Below, piece after piece: positions 1 through 5,707 of a stretch of 7,919 nt of DNA. This stretch comes from JADLDV01 sp964546355. GTDB taxonomy: Bacteria > Patescibacteriota > Minisyncoccia > Phycocordibacterales > UBA9973. The translations under genes were made by a program, and so were the position numbers. The stretch covers positions 1 through 7,919 of the forward strand of contig CAZJJM010000027.1 of the NCBI GenBank assembly GCA_964546355.1, in the 5' to 3' direction. The notes under the pieces are model-generated. The model did no database searches. It was not told where the DNA came from and saw nothing but the letters and a program-made list of their open reading frames with translations. Each line of letters opens with the position of its first letter. Position 1 is the first letter of the stretch.

Positions 1-702
1 ATGGAAATGAGTTTTGTTGACCGTGAAGATGTCATGGCACTCAACGAAGCACTTTTGATAAAAATCGTCACTGAGCTCTATCCAGAAAAAAGAATCCAAC
101 AAGTACCATTCCCACGTATCACCTACAAAGATGCAATGGAAAAGTACGGTAATGACCGTCCAGATATTCGTGAAAACAAAGAAGATCCAAATCTTCTCGC
201 ATTCTGTTGGGTAATTGATTTCCCATTCTTCGAACGTACCGACAAATCAGACAATCCTGATACGACAGGTGAGTGGACATTTACACACAACCCATTCTCA
301 GCACCTATCGGAGAACATATGGATATGCTCATGAATACAGAAAAAGTTGGTGATATTCTCACCACACAATACGATATTGTACTCAATGGATATGAAATCG
401 GAGGAGGAAGTATTCGTAATCACAACCCACTTGCGCTTCGTAAGGTATTGAACATTATCGGTCACAAAGATGAAGACATTGATCGCAACTTCGGACACAT
501 GCTTCATGCCCTCGGTTCTGGTACACCACCACACGGAGGTATTGCATGGGGATTTGACCGCTTCATTATGCTTCTCGAAAATGAACCAAACATCCGCGAA
601 GTGATCGCATTTCCAAAAACTGGAGAAGGCAAAGATCTGATGATGGAATCTCCAACACCTATTGAAGAAAAGCACCTTAAAGAGCTTGGAATTAAAATAT
701 AA
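1..702 (+). CDS. aspS: Aspartate--tRNA ligase, C-terminal part (5' end cut by window edge)
   Basis: Class II aminoacyl-tRNA synthetase that charges tRNA-Asp in the cytoplasm. The 233 visible residues begin just after where motif 2 ends in the family; the ATG at base 1 is the internal Met of a conserved EMSF stretch, not a start. Visible landmarks are WVIDFP (70-75), THNPFSAP (95-102), the active-site strand NGYEIGGGSIR (129-139) and motif 3, GTPPHGGIAWGFDR (174-187), whose Arg187 is the ATP-binding arginine. The tail IREVIAFPKT (198-207) is typical of bacterial AspRS. Oddity: bacterial AspRS carries a GAD insertion domain of well over 100 residues between YGxDxPDxR (here 49-57) and WVIDFP, but only about 12 residues lie there, so the domain is absent. 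Without the anticodon domain one cannot tell a discriminating enzyme from one that also charges tRNA-Asn. A hairpin terminator follows directly. Confidence 0.96.
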   Translation: MEMSFVDREDVMALNEALLIKIVTELYPEKRIQQVPFPRITYKDAMEKYGNDRPDIRENKEDPNLLAFCWVIDFPFFERTDKSDNPDTTGEWTFTHNPFSAPIGEHMDMLMNTEKVGDILTTQYDIVLNGYEIGGGSIRNHNPLALRKVLNIIGHKDEDIDRNFGHMLHALGSGTPPHGGIAWGFDRFIMLLENEPNIREVIAFPKTGEGKDLMMESPTPIEEKHLKELGIKI

Positions 703-704
703 CC

Positions 705-736
705 CTAAAAATGTCTCCTCTTGGAGACATTTTTAG
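705..736 (+). terminator. Rho-independent terminator of aspS
   Basis: A perfect 14-bp inverted repeat: CTAAAAATGTCTCC (705-718), loop TCTT, then GGAGACATTTTTAG (723-736). It begins two bases after the aspS stop. The T-run sits in the outer 3' arm and the matching A-run in the 5' arm, so it could work in both directions, but only aspS points into it here. Confidence 0.9.
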
Positions 737-750
737 TAAATTGCTATACT
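722..750 (+). promoter_or_regulatory. Extended -10 promoter of the GNAT gene, predicting a leaderless mRNA
   Basis: TGCTATACT at 742-750 is an extended -10 element (TG at 742-743, TATACT at 745-750). A weak -35 (TGGAGA, 722-727, 17-base spacer) overlaps the 3' arm of the aspS terminator. The ATG begins 7 bases after the -10 box, about where transcription should start, so the mRNA should have little or no 5' leader. No Shine-Dalgarno sequence is present. Confidence 0.65.
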
Positions 751-757
751 AAAGTTT

Positions 758-1294
758 ATGAACACAATACTAATAACTAAACCAAAAATTCCTGAGGATA
801 TTATTCAGATTCAAGAAGTTTTTTATAGAACATGGCTTGAAACATATCCAAATAAAAAAGTAGGAATAACCAGAGAAGATATTGAAGAATACTTTAAAAA
901 TCGTTTAGATCCTGAAATGATACAAAAAAGAATTAATGCCTTTTCTCAACTCCCTTCAAATGAACTTTTTCTTGTTGCAAAAGATGGAGAAAAGGTTATT
1001 GGCGTGTGTAGAATTGTAAACAGAGAAACATACAATCAATTACAGGCAATCTATGTATTATCAGAGTATCAAAGACATGGTGTAGGAAAAATGTTTTGGG
1101 ATAAGGGACGCGAATTTTTTGATAAAAGTAAAGATACTATCGTACAAGTTGCTATATATAACAAAAAAGCGATTTCATTTTATGAAAAACTTGGCTTTGT
1201 TGATACAGGAAAACGATTTACTGAAGAGCGACACAAAATGCCAATTAGCGGAGCACTGATTCCAGAAATGGAGATGGTTTTGGTTAAAAAATAA
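758..1294 (+). CDS. GNAT family N-acetyltransferase
   Basis: Predicted cytoplasmic acetyltransferase moving an acetyl group from acetyl-CoA to an amine; the substrate cannot be read from the sequence. The 178 residues match one GNAT domain in length. The acetyl-CoA pyrophosphate loop is visible as QRHGVG (105-110, pattern Q/R-x-x-G-x-G/A) after the strand LQAIYVL (95-101). It is followed by the family's C-terminal motif NKKAISFYEKLGF (135-147), where the Tyr is the usual candidate general acid. The N-terminal half (about 10-60) is helical and variable, as expected for the acceptor side. The start is set by the promoter ending 7 bases upstream. It has its own promoter between a terminator and the scpA promoter, so it is probably a separate unit. 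By eye it is richer in A/T-ending codons than aspS and scpA, which hints at an accessory origin. RimI-like protein acetylation and small-molecule acetylation are both possible. Confidence 0.92.
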   Translation: MNTILITKPKIPEDIIQIQEVFYRTWLETYPNKKVGITREDIEEYFKNRLDPEMIQKRINAFSQLPSNELFLVAKDGEKVIGVCRIVNRETYNQLQAIYVLSEYQRHGVGKMFWDKGREFFDKSKDTIVQVAIYNKKAISFYEKLGFVDTGKRFTEERHKMPISGALIPEMEMVLVKK

Positions 1295-1309
1295 CTATTT
1301 TAAAATTTT

Positions 1310-1338
1310 TTGTCTGATATCCAAAAACACGCTACAAT
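1310..1338 (+). promoter_or_regulatory. Sigma70-type promoter of the scpA-scpB-mraY-ftsW unit
   Basis: TTGTCT (1310-1315) and TACAAT (1333-1338) are separated by 17 bases, each one or two mismatches from consensus. The scpA ATG begins 8 bases after the -10 box, so transcription should start within a few bases of the start codon, giving a leaderless or near-leaderless mRNA. It lies entirely in the 52-base gap after the GNAT gene. Confidence 0.7.
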
Positions 1339-1346
1339 ACAGAGAT

Positions 1347-2108
1347 ATGGATGACATTTCCCAAGGAGGATATATTGTAAAAGCAGGGACATTTGAAGGT
1401 CCACTCGAACTCCTCCTAGACCTCATCGAGAAACGAAAGCTTTTTATCAATGAGCTTTCTTTGTCACAAGTAACCGAAGATTATATCGCATTTATTCGCA
1501 ACCCTGACCAGCATACGAGTATTTCAGACATGACCTATTTCCTTGTTATCGCTGCGACACTGGTACTCATCAAATCTCGCTCACTCTTACCACAATTATC
1601 ACTCTCAAAAGACGAAGAACATGAGATCAAGCATCTCGAACATCGACTCGAACTCTATCAAAAAGTGCGAGAAATGGCAGAGAAGATTAAAGAACGATAC
1701 GCAACACATCGTATTTTTACCAGAGAATATATTCCAATCAATATTCCAGTGTTTGCACCTGACCAAGGTATCACAGTAGACGCATTGCACGCATCACTTC
1801 GAGAAGTGTTCAATCGACTACCAAAAGAAGAAGAGAAATTACCAGAAGTAGTAGTACGCAAGGTCATGAGTATTGATGAGATGATCAATCAACTAACTGA
1901 ACGCATAGAACAGGAATTATCTTTCTCGTTCAAAACAATCGCTCAGAAAAGCGGACTGGAAACACCTCGAGAACAGAAAGTATTCGTTATTGTGTCATTC
2001 CTGGCATTACTAGAACTCGTCAGAGGTGGTATCATAGACATATTACAAGATAACGCATTTGATGATATGCGAATTAATAAGCAGGTAGAAGAGGAACTCT
2101 TTGTATAA
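1347..2108 (+). CDS. scpA: Segregation and condensation protein A (kleisin subunit of SMC-ScpAB)
   Basis: ScpA is the kleisin that bridges the two heads of the SMC dimer and binds ScpB, forming the bacterial condensin that organises and separates the chromosome. The 253 residues match the family's usual length. The N-terminal SMC-binding region carries FEGPLELLLDLIEKRK (16-31), followed by TEDYIAFI (43-50) and the helix YFLVIAATLVLIKSRSLLP (64-82), both characteristic of ScpA. The middle (about 90-165) is charged and helical, where ScpB binds. The C-terminal winged helix holds KVFVIVSFLALLELVR (211-226). The start at 1347 is favoured because a promoter -10 box ends 8 bases upstream. An SD-like AAGGAGGA lies inside codons 6-8, but no standard start codon follows it. 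scpB starts 5 bases after the stop. Confidence 0.96.
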   Translation: MDDISQGGYIVKAGTFEGPLELLLDLIEKRKLFINELSLSQVTEDYIAFIRNPDQHTSISDMTYFLVIAATLVLIKSRSLLPQLSLSKDEEHEIKHLEHRLELYQKVREMAEKIKERYATHRIFTREYIPINIPVFAPDQGITVDALHASLREVFNRLPKEEEKLPEVVVRKVMSIDEMINQLTERIEQELSFSFKTIAQKSGLETPREQKVFVIVSFLALLELVRGGIIDILQDNAFDDMRINKQVEEELFV

Positions 2109-2113
2109 CACAT

Positions 2114-2656
2114 ATGACTATTGCACAAAAAATTGAAGGATTGCTGTTTGCGACAGGAGAATCAATGACCAAGAAAAAACTGGCATCTATTTTCGAGTGT
2201 GATGAGAGTGTGATTACAGAAGGAATTGAAGAATTAAAAACACGACTAACTACAAGTGGTCTTGTGCTTATTGAGACAGATGACACGTACACACTCGGTA
2301 CTCATCCAGAACTCGCGTCACTCTTAGAGCAAATAAAGAAGGAAGAACTTTCCAAGGAACTTTCGAAAGCGAGCGTAGAAACATTGGCGATTATTCTCTA
2401 TCGAGATGGCGTAACACGTACTGAAATAGACTATATTCGTGGTGTTAATTCTGGTTTTATTCTTCGTAATTTAATTGTTCGAGGATTAATCGAAAAGGGA
2501 ATTGACCCGAAAGATAGTCGTCGCACAGTCTACTCTCCAACAAGTGAGCTTTTCTCATATATTGGTGTTACTGATAGAGCCTCACTTCCTGAATACACCA
2601 CCTTCAGTGCGGTCTTCGCAGAACAAGATGCAAAAATGCGTACAGGGGAGCAGTAA
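2114..2656 (+). CDS. scpB: Segregation and condensation protein B
   Basis: ScpB dimers bind the central part of ScpA and regulate the SMC ATPase cycle in the condensin complex. The 180 residues match the family length and show tandem winged-helix domains. The first (about 1-75) opens with IEGLLFATGESMTKKKLA (7-24), close to the usual ALLFxSGEPxxxxxLA. The second (about 83-152) carries the family signature LSKASVETLAIILYR (83-97), then VTRTEIDYIRGVNS (100-113), LIVRGLIEKG (120-129) and a wing ending in YSPTSELFSYIGV (140-152). A short tail follows that is likely disordered. It sits 5 bases after scpA and is surely co-transcribed. No Shine-Dalgarno sequence lies before the ATG; the nearest purine run (AGAGGA, 2090-2095) is about 18 bases upstream, too far to be a normal one, so translational coupling to scpA is likely. 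Confidence 0.96.
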   Translation: MTIAQKIEGLLFATGESMTKKKLASIFECDESVITEGIEELKTRLTTSGLVLIETDDTYTLGTHPELASLLEQIKKEELSKELSKASVETLAIILYRDGVTRTEIDYIRGVNSGFILRNLIVRGLIEKGIDPKDSRRTVYSPTSELFSYIGVTDRASLPEYTTFSAVFAEQDAKMRTGEQ

Positions 2657-2686
2657 TTAATAATTTTTAACCATCATTTATTTATC

Positions 2687-3760
2687 ATGATTGCAAGTCT
2701 CATCAAAGTATTTATTCCTACTGTCCTCGGATTCTTCGTGGGTATTGGTATTACCCCAGTGCTGACAAAAATGATGTATAAATATCAGCTGTGGAAAAAG
2801 GTTTCTCGTTCAGATGCTTTAAATGAAGATATGTCTGAGGCGTTCAAACAGATCCACAAAGAACGCAAGGAAGGCTCAGAGAAAAGTACTCCACGTGTTG
2901 GAGGGATTATTATTTGGGGATCAATACTTATCACAACAGGACTTGTATATCTTATTTCAATTTATATCCCATCTCCAGTATCAGACAAGCTCAATTTCTT
3001 GAGTCGTAACCAAACAATCGTCCCTCTCGCAGCACTGATCTTCGGTGCGTTACTTGGACTTGCTGATGATGCATTACAAATACTCGGACTTGGCAAAAAG
3101 ACTGACGATGTTCGCTATCGATATATCAAAATAGCACTCATTACTCTTGCGGGATTAGTCATAGGATATTGGCTATATGCAAAACTCGGTATTACCTCAC
3201 TTCCGATACCATTTGATGGAGTGCTGTATCTCGGATGGCTTATTATTCCGTTTTTCATTCTTGTACTTCTTGCAGTATTTTCAAGCGGAGTTATTGATGG
3301 CATCGACGGTCTTGCTGGAGGAGTTCTTGCTACAGTATTTGCTGCATACACCACAATCGCTTTTTTCAATAACCAGATCGATATTGCTGCACTTTGTGGA
3401 GTTATTACTGGATCATTGCTCGCATTTCTCTGGTTCAATATTCCACCTGCGCGATTTTATATGGGAGAGACAGGAATGCTCGCACTTACCGTAGTACTTG
3501 GTGTCGTTGCATTCCTTACTGATACAGTACTTCTCTTGCCACTCATTGCATTTCCACTCTTTGCAACATCAGTATCAGTAGTTATCCAAATAATTTCAAA
3601 AAAATACTTTGGTAAAAAAGTGTTTCGTGTGGCACCACTTCATCACCATTTTGAATCACTCGGTTGGCCGTCATACAAAGTCACCATGAGATATTGGGTC
3701 ATTTCAATTGTTTGCGCTATTTCAGGTGTCATCATCGCACTAATCGACACAAGGCTCTAA
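2687..3760 (+). CDS. mraY: Phospho-N-acetylmuramoyl-pentapeptide-transferase (lipid I synthase)
   Basis: Integral membrane enzyme that transfers phospho-MurNAc-pentapeptide from UDP to undecaprenyl phosphate, making lipid I on the cytoplasmic face. The 357 residues and roughly ten hydrophobic segments fit the family. Visible motifs are STPRVGG (67-73), the acidic pair GLADD (Asp127, Asp128), DGIDGLAGG (204-212), FNIPPARFYMGETG (250-263) and the MraY-specific histidine cluster APLHHHFESLGWP (316-328), which separates MraY from WecA/TagO relatives. Two oddities stand out. The normally invariant Asp of MGDxG is Glu261. The usual Asn and Thr of NLTDGLDGLA are Gly201 and Ile203. The first cytoplasmic loop (about 31-67) is long and very charged compared with E. 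coli MraY. It begins 30 bases after scpB with no SD and is followed 14 bases later by ftsW, so it belongs to the scpA-led unit. Confidence 0.95.
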   Translation: MIASLIKVFIPTVLGFFVGIGITPVLTKMMYKYQLWKKVSRSDALNEDMSEAFKQIHKERKEGSEKSTPRVGGIIIWGSILITTGLVYLISIYIPSPVSDKLNFLSRNQTIVPLAALIFGALLGLADDALQILGLGKKTDDVRYRYIKIALITLAGLVIGYWLYAKLGITSLPIPFDGVLYLGWLIIPFFILVLLAVFSSGVIDGIDGLAGGVLATVFAAYTTIAFFNNQIDIAALCGVITGSLLAFLWFNIPPARFYMGETGMLALTVVLGVVAFLTDTVLLLPLIAFPLFATSVSVVIQIISKKYFGKKVFRVAPLHHHFESLGWPSYKVTMRYWVISIVCAISGVIIALIDTRL

Positions 3761-3774
3761 AAAGTATATACACC

Positions 3775-4929
3775 ATGGCAAAAAAAATCGTTCGTCAAAC
3801 AAAAAAAGAGGAAGAGAAAACACAGAAGGCAAGGGAAGTCGACCGTGTATTTTTAGGTATTATTATTGCACTGTTAATTATTGGTGTACTTGTGTTTGTC
3901 TCAGCATCGTTCGGTATCCTTGCAAAAAGTAGTACGAAGTTTTATGGAGTATTATTCAACCAGCTCATACTCGGACTTGGGCTTGGCTTGATTACATTAT
4001 CACTCGCGTCAAAGATCCCATATCCTTTTTGGAAAAAGTACTCATTGTATATCTTTATCGGTTCGATTGTACTAACCGCACTTGTGTTTGTTCCGGGACT
4101 TGGATTTAGTCATGGTGGCGCACGAAGATGGATATCTATTGGTCCACTGGCATTTCAACCAGTAGAGTTGTTAAAATTCGCCTTTGTGATTTATTTTGCA
4201 ACCTGGCTTTCTTGGATGAAAAATCAGGTACGAGATATAAAATTTGGCATCATACCACTCGTATGCATGCTTGGTATTATTGCTCTTGTGTTATTCAAAC
4301 AACCAGATACCAAGAGTTTCATTCTCATGCTTACTGCAGGTATTGGTATGTATTTTATCACTGGAGTAAAATGGAAATATATTTTCGGAATTATCGGTGT
4401 AGGACTAGTTGCACTTATTGGATTGGTAAGTATGAAACCGTATCTCTTAGATCGAGTACATACCTTCCTTGATCCAAGTCGTGACCCTTCTGGTTCATCA
4501 TACCAACTCCAACAATCGCTTATTGCAATAGGCTCAGGAGGAGCATTCGGTCGTGGTTATGGACAAAGTGTACAGAAATTCAGCTACCTACCAGAACCAC
4601 AAGGTGATTCGATCTTTGCGGTTATTGGTGAAGAATTTGGCTTTCTTGGCAGTGTACTGGTGATAATTCTCTATGTCGCACTCGCACTTCGAGGACTACG
4701 TATTGCGAATCGTATGCCTGACCAATTCGGTAGACTGCTCGTCTCAGGAATCATCATACTGCTTACTGCGCAATCTTTCCTCAACATAGCCTCAATTATC
4801 GGAGTTTTTCCGCTTACAGGAGTACCACTGGTATTCATTAGTCACGGAGGAACGTCACTTATGATTACACTTACGGGAATTGGGATTGTACTTAATGCTT
4901 CAAGGTATCAAAGGAAAAATGTAGTATAA
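3775..4929 (+). CDS. ftsW: SEDS-family peptidoglycan glycosyltransferase, FtsW type
   Basis: Polytopic membrane enzyme that polymerises lipid II into glycan strands, normally with a class B penicillin-binding protein at the septum. The 384 residues fit the family. A charged cytoplasmic N-terminus (1-24) precedes about ten membrane segments. Landmarks are GARRWISIGPLAFQPVELLK (115-134), KQPDTKS (175-181, a variant of the usual QPDLGT), YLPEPQGDSIFAVIGEEFG (271-289) with Asp278 at the position of the SEDS catalytic Asp, and the C-terminal stretch NIASIIGVFPLTGVPLVF (337-354) followed by ISHGGTS. The frame stays open upstream to 3664, but that would overlap mraY by about 100 bases and add residues unlike the family, so the ATG at 3775 is chosen. 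RodA has the same fold; the place after mraY in a division/cell-wall cluster favours FtsW. No SD is seen. Confidence 0.92.
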   Translation: MAKKIVRQTKKEEEKTQKAREVDRVFLGIIIALLIIGVLVFVSASFGILAKSSTKFYGVLFNQLILGLGLGLITLSLASKIPYPFWKKYSLYIFIGSIVLTALVFVPGLGFSHGGARRWISIGPLAFQPVELLKFAFVIYFATWLSWMKNQVRDIKFGIIPLVCMLGIIALVLFKQPDTKSFILMLTAGIGMYFITGVKWKYIFGIIGVGLVALIGLVSMKPYLLDRVHTFLDPSRDPSGSSYQLQQSLIAIGSGGAFGRGYGQSVQKFSYLPEPQGDSIFAVIGEEFGFLGSVLVIILYVALALRGLRIANRMPDQFGRLLVSGIIILLTAQSFLNIASIIGVFPLTGVPLVFISHGGTSLMITLTGIGIVLNASRYQRKNVV

Positions 4930-4932
4930 AAA

Positions 4933-4958
4933 ATACCCATCAATTATTTGATGGGTAT
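4933..4958. terminator. Bidirectional terminator between ftsW and the 219-codon gene
   Basis: An 11-bp inverted repeat, ATACCCATCAA (4933-4943), loop TTAT, TTGATGGGTAT (4948-4958), lies between two convergent genes. On the reverse strand the stem is followed at once by a run of Ts (complement of the A-run at 4928-4933), which is ideal. On the forward strand the T-run comes several bases later (4963-4967), so it is weaker for ftsW. The TGA stop of the reverse gene (4940-4942) lies inside the stem. Confidence 0.85.
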
Positions 4959-5599
4959 AATACTTTTTCAGCCTTAAACCATTGAGATAGTTTTTCATTA
5001 TACCAGAAATAATCACGATAGTGATGATTCAAATCACGCAGATTAATCCATTCGAGTTTATTTTGATAAGAAAGTTTTTCAAGCTCATCAACAGTTTTTC
5101 CGCTACTATTAAAGGGTGTTTTAAATTGATTAAGTTCAAATTCCGAATCCTTACCCTTAATCATCCTAAGAATGTTTCGTAAAATCTTGACTTGTCTTTT
5201 ACAAAGCATGATTTTATGACCCTTTACATCTGTGTGAACGAGTGTATCACCGTTACCATTTTTACTTACATATATTGCTCTTAGTAATCCGAACTGTGCA
5301 AGTGCAAAAGTATGATAATCAAGTAATACTTCTTTTTTGGCATTATCTTGGAGAATTTTATGACAAATATATTTAATAATATATTCAATATTACTACTAT
5401 GATGATCAATATGATTTTCACAACCATAAAATCGCAACAACCTATCTCTTTCCTCAATATACAACAGAGCATTTTGAGATTTATAAAATTGAAGGGTGGA
5501 ATAGATATTTGGAGTATTGATTAGATATTCAAACCATTGAATAATCTTTTGATTTATTTCTGGTGACCTTCGTGTGTCTTTTTTGGCAAAGTCTATCAT
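4940..5599 (-). CDS. Unrecognised protein of 219 residues on the reverse strand
   Basis: I do not recognise this protein. It is soluble-looking, rich in Lys, Asn, Tyr and His, with no signal peptide or membrane segment. The N-terminal two thirds look helical, with IIQWFEYLINTPNIYSTLQF (19-38) and IEYIIKYICHKILQ (71-84). Residues about 133-180, starting CKRQVKILRNILRMIKGKD, alternate helices and short strands in a way compatible with a winged helix, but that is a guess. The C-terminus has a dense aromatic/His patch, LNHHYRDYFWYNEKLSQWF (190-208). Evidence that it is a real gene: a long open frame, a near-consensus promoter upstream and a good terminator overlapping its stop. It is the only gene here ending in TGA and is visibly more AT-rich than its neighbours. 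It splits ftsW from murG and runs against them, which suggests late insertion or transfer. Confidence 0.78.
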   Translation of the reverse strand: MIDFAKKDTRRSPEINQKIIQWFEYLINTPNIYSTLQFYKSQNALLYIEERDRLLRFYGCENHIDHHSSNIEYIIKYICHKILQDNAKKEVLLDYHTFALAQFGLLRAIYVSKNGNGDTLVHTDVKGHKIMLCKRQVKILRNILRMIKGKDSEFELNQFKTPFNSSGKTVDELEKLSYQNKLEWINLRDLNHHYRDYFWYNEKLSQWFKAEKVLYPSNN

Positions 5600-5625
5600 G
5601 ATTCTTTTTTTAATTTTCTATCTGA

Positions 5626-5654
5626 TTTTTAACAAAAAAAAGAGAATTTGTCAA
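5626..5654 (-). promoter_or_regulatory. Promoter of the 219-codon reverse gene
   Basis: On the reverse strand a perfect TTGACA (5654-5649) is followed 17 bases later by TAAAAA (5631-5626), preceded by TG at 5634-5633, making an extended -10. The expected start near 5619 leaves a leader of about 20 bases that is almost all A and T and has at best a weak SD-like AAAGAA. It diverges from the murG promoter within one 108-base intergenic region. Confidence 0.7.
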
Positions 5655-5669
5655 ATTAAGATTATTAAA

Positions 5670-5688
5670 CCTAGCGCCTAGTGCCTAC
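5670..5688. repeat. Tandem CCTAGYG heptamers just upstream of the murG -10 box
   Basis: CCTAGCG (5670-5676), CCTAGTG (5677-5683) and a partial third copy CCTAC (5684-5688) lie head to tail. Within them CTAGCGCCTAG (5671-5681) has CTAG arms about a 3-base centre. The array is more GC-rich than the surrounding intergenic DNA and occupies the place where the murG -35 box should be. It could be a regulator site or a small repeat expansion. Confidence 0.5.
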
Positions 5689-5692
5689 TCTG

Positions 5693-5701
5693 TGTTAAAA
5701 T
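5693..5701 (+). promoter_or_regulatory. Extended -10 promoter of murG, predicting a leaderless mRNA
   Basis: TGTTAAAAT (5693-5701) is an extended -10 element, TG-n-TAAAAT. No -35 is seen at the right spacing (5673-5678 reads AGCGCC, inside the heptamer repeat). The murG ATG starts 6 bases after the -10 box, so transcription should begin at or next to the start codon. There is no SD. Confidence 0.62.
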
Positions 5702-5707
5702 AAAACC

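Noticed and set aside
1..3. ATG at base 1 as the true start of aspS
   Set aside because: The residues after it align to the stretch following motif 2 of AspRS, deep inside the protein; the gene simply runs off the window edge.
1285..1312. AT-only hairpin after the GNAT gene as a terminator
   Set aside because: The possible stem has only A-U pairs and a very tight loop, and the region is needed for the scpA promoter; not strong enough to call.
3664..3774. Upstream start for ftsW giving a 421-residue protein overlapping mraY
   Set aside because: The extra 37 residues are the mraY C-terminal DNA read in another frame (many His, Arg and Cys), unlike any FtsW N-terminus. ATG 3775 gives a normal charged N-terminus 14 bases after the mraY stop.
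4940..4942. UGA read as glycine (alternative code as in some CPR lineages)
   Set aside because: The only terminal TGA coincides with a good terminator, and no conserved gene here needs an in-frame TGA to be complete, so the standard code fits.
5600..5707. Small RNA, riboswitch or insertion-sequence end between the 219-codon gene and murG
   Set aside because: Apart from two divergent promoters and the heptamer array, I see no stable hairpin, terminal inverted repeat or target-site duplication.
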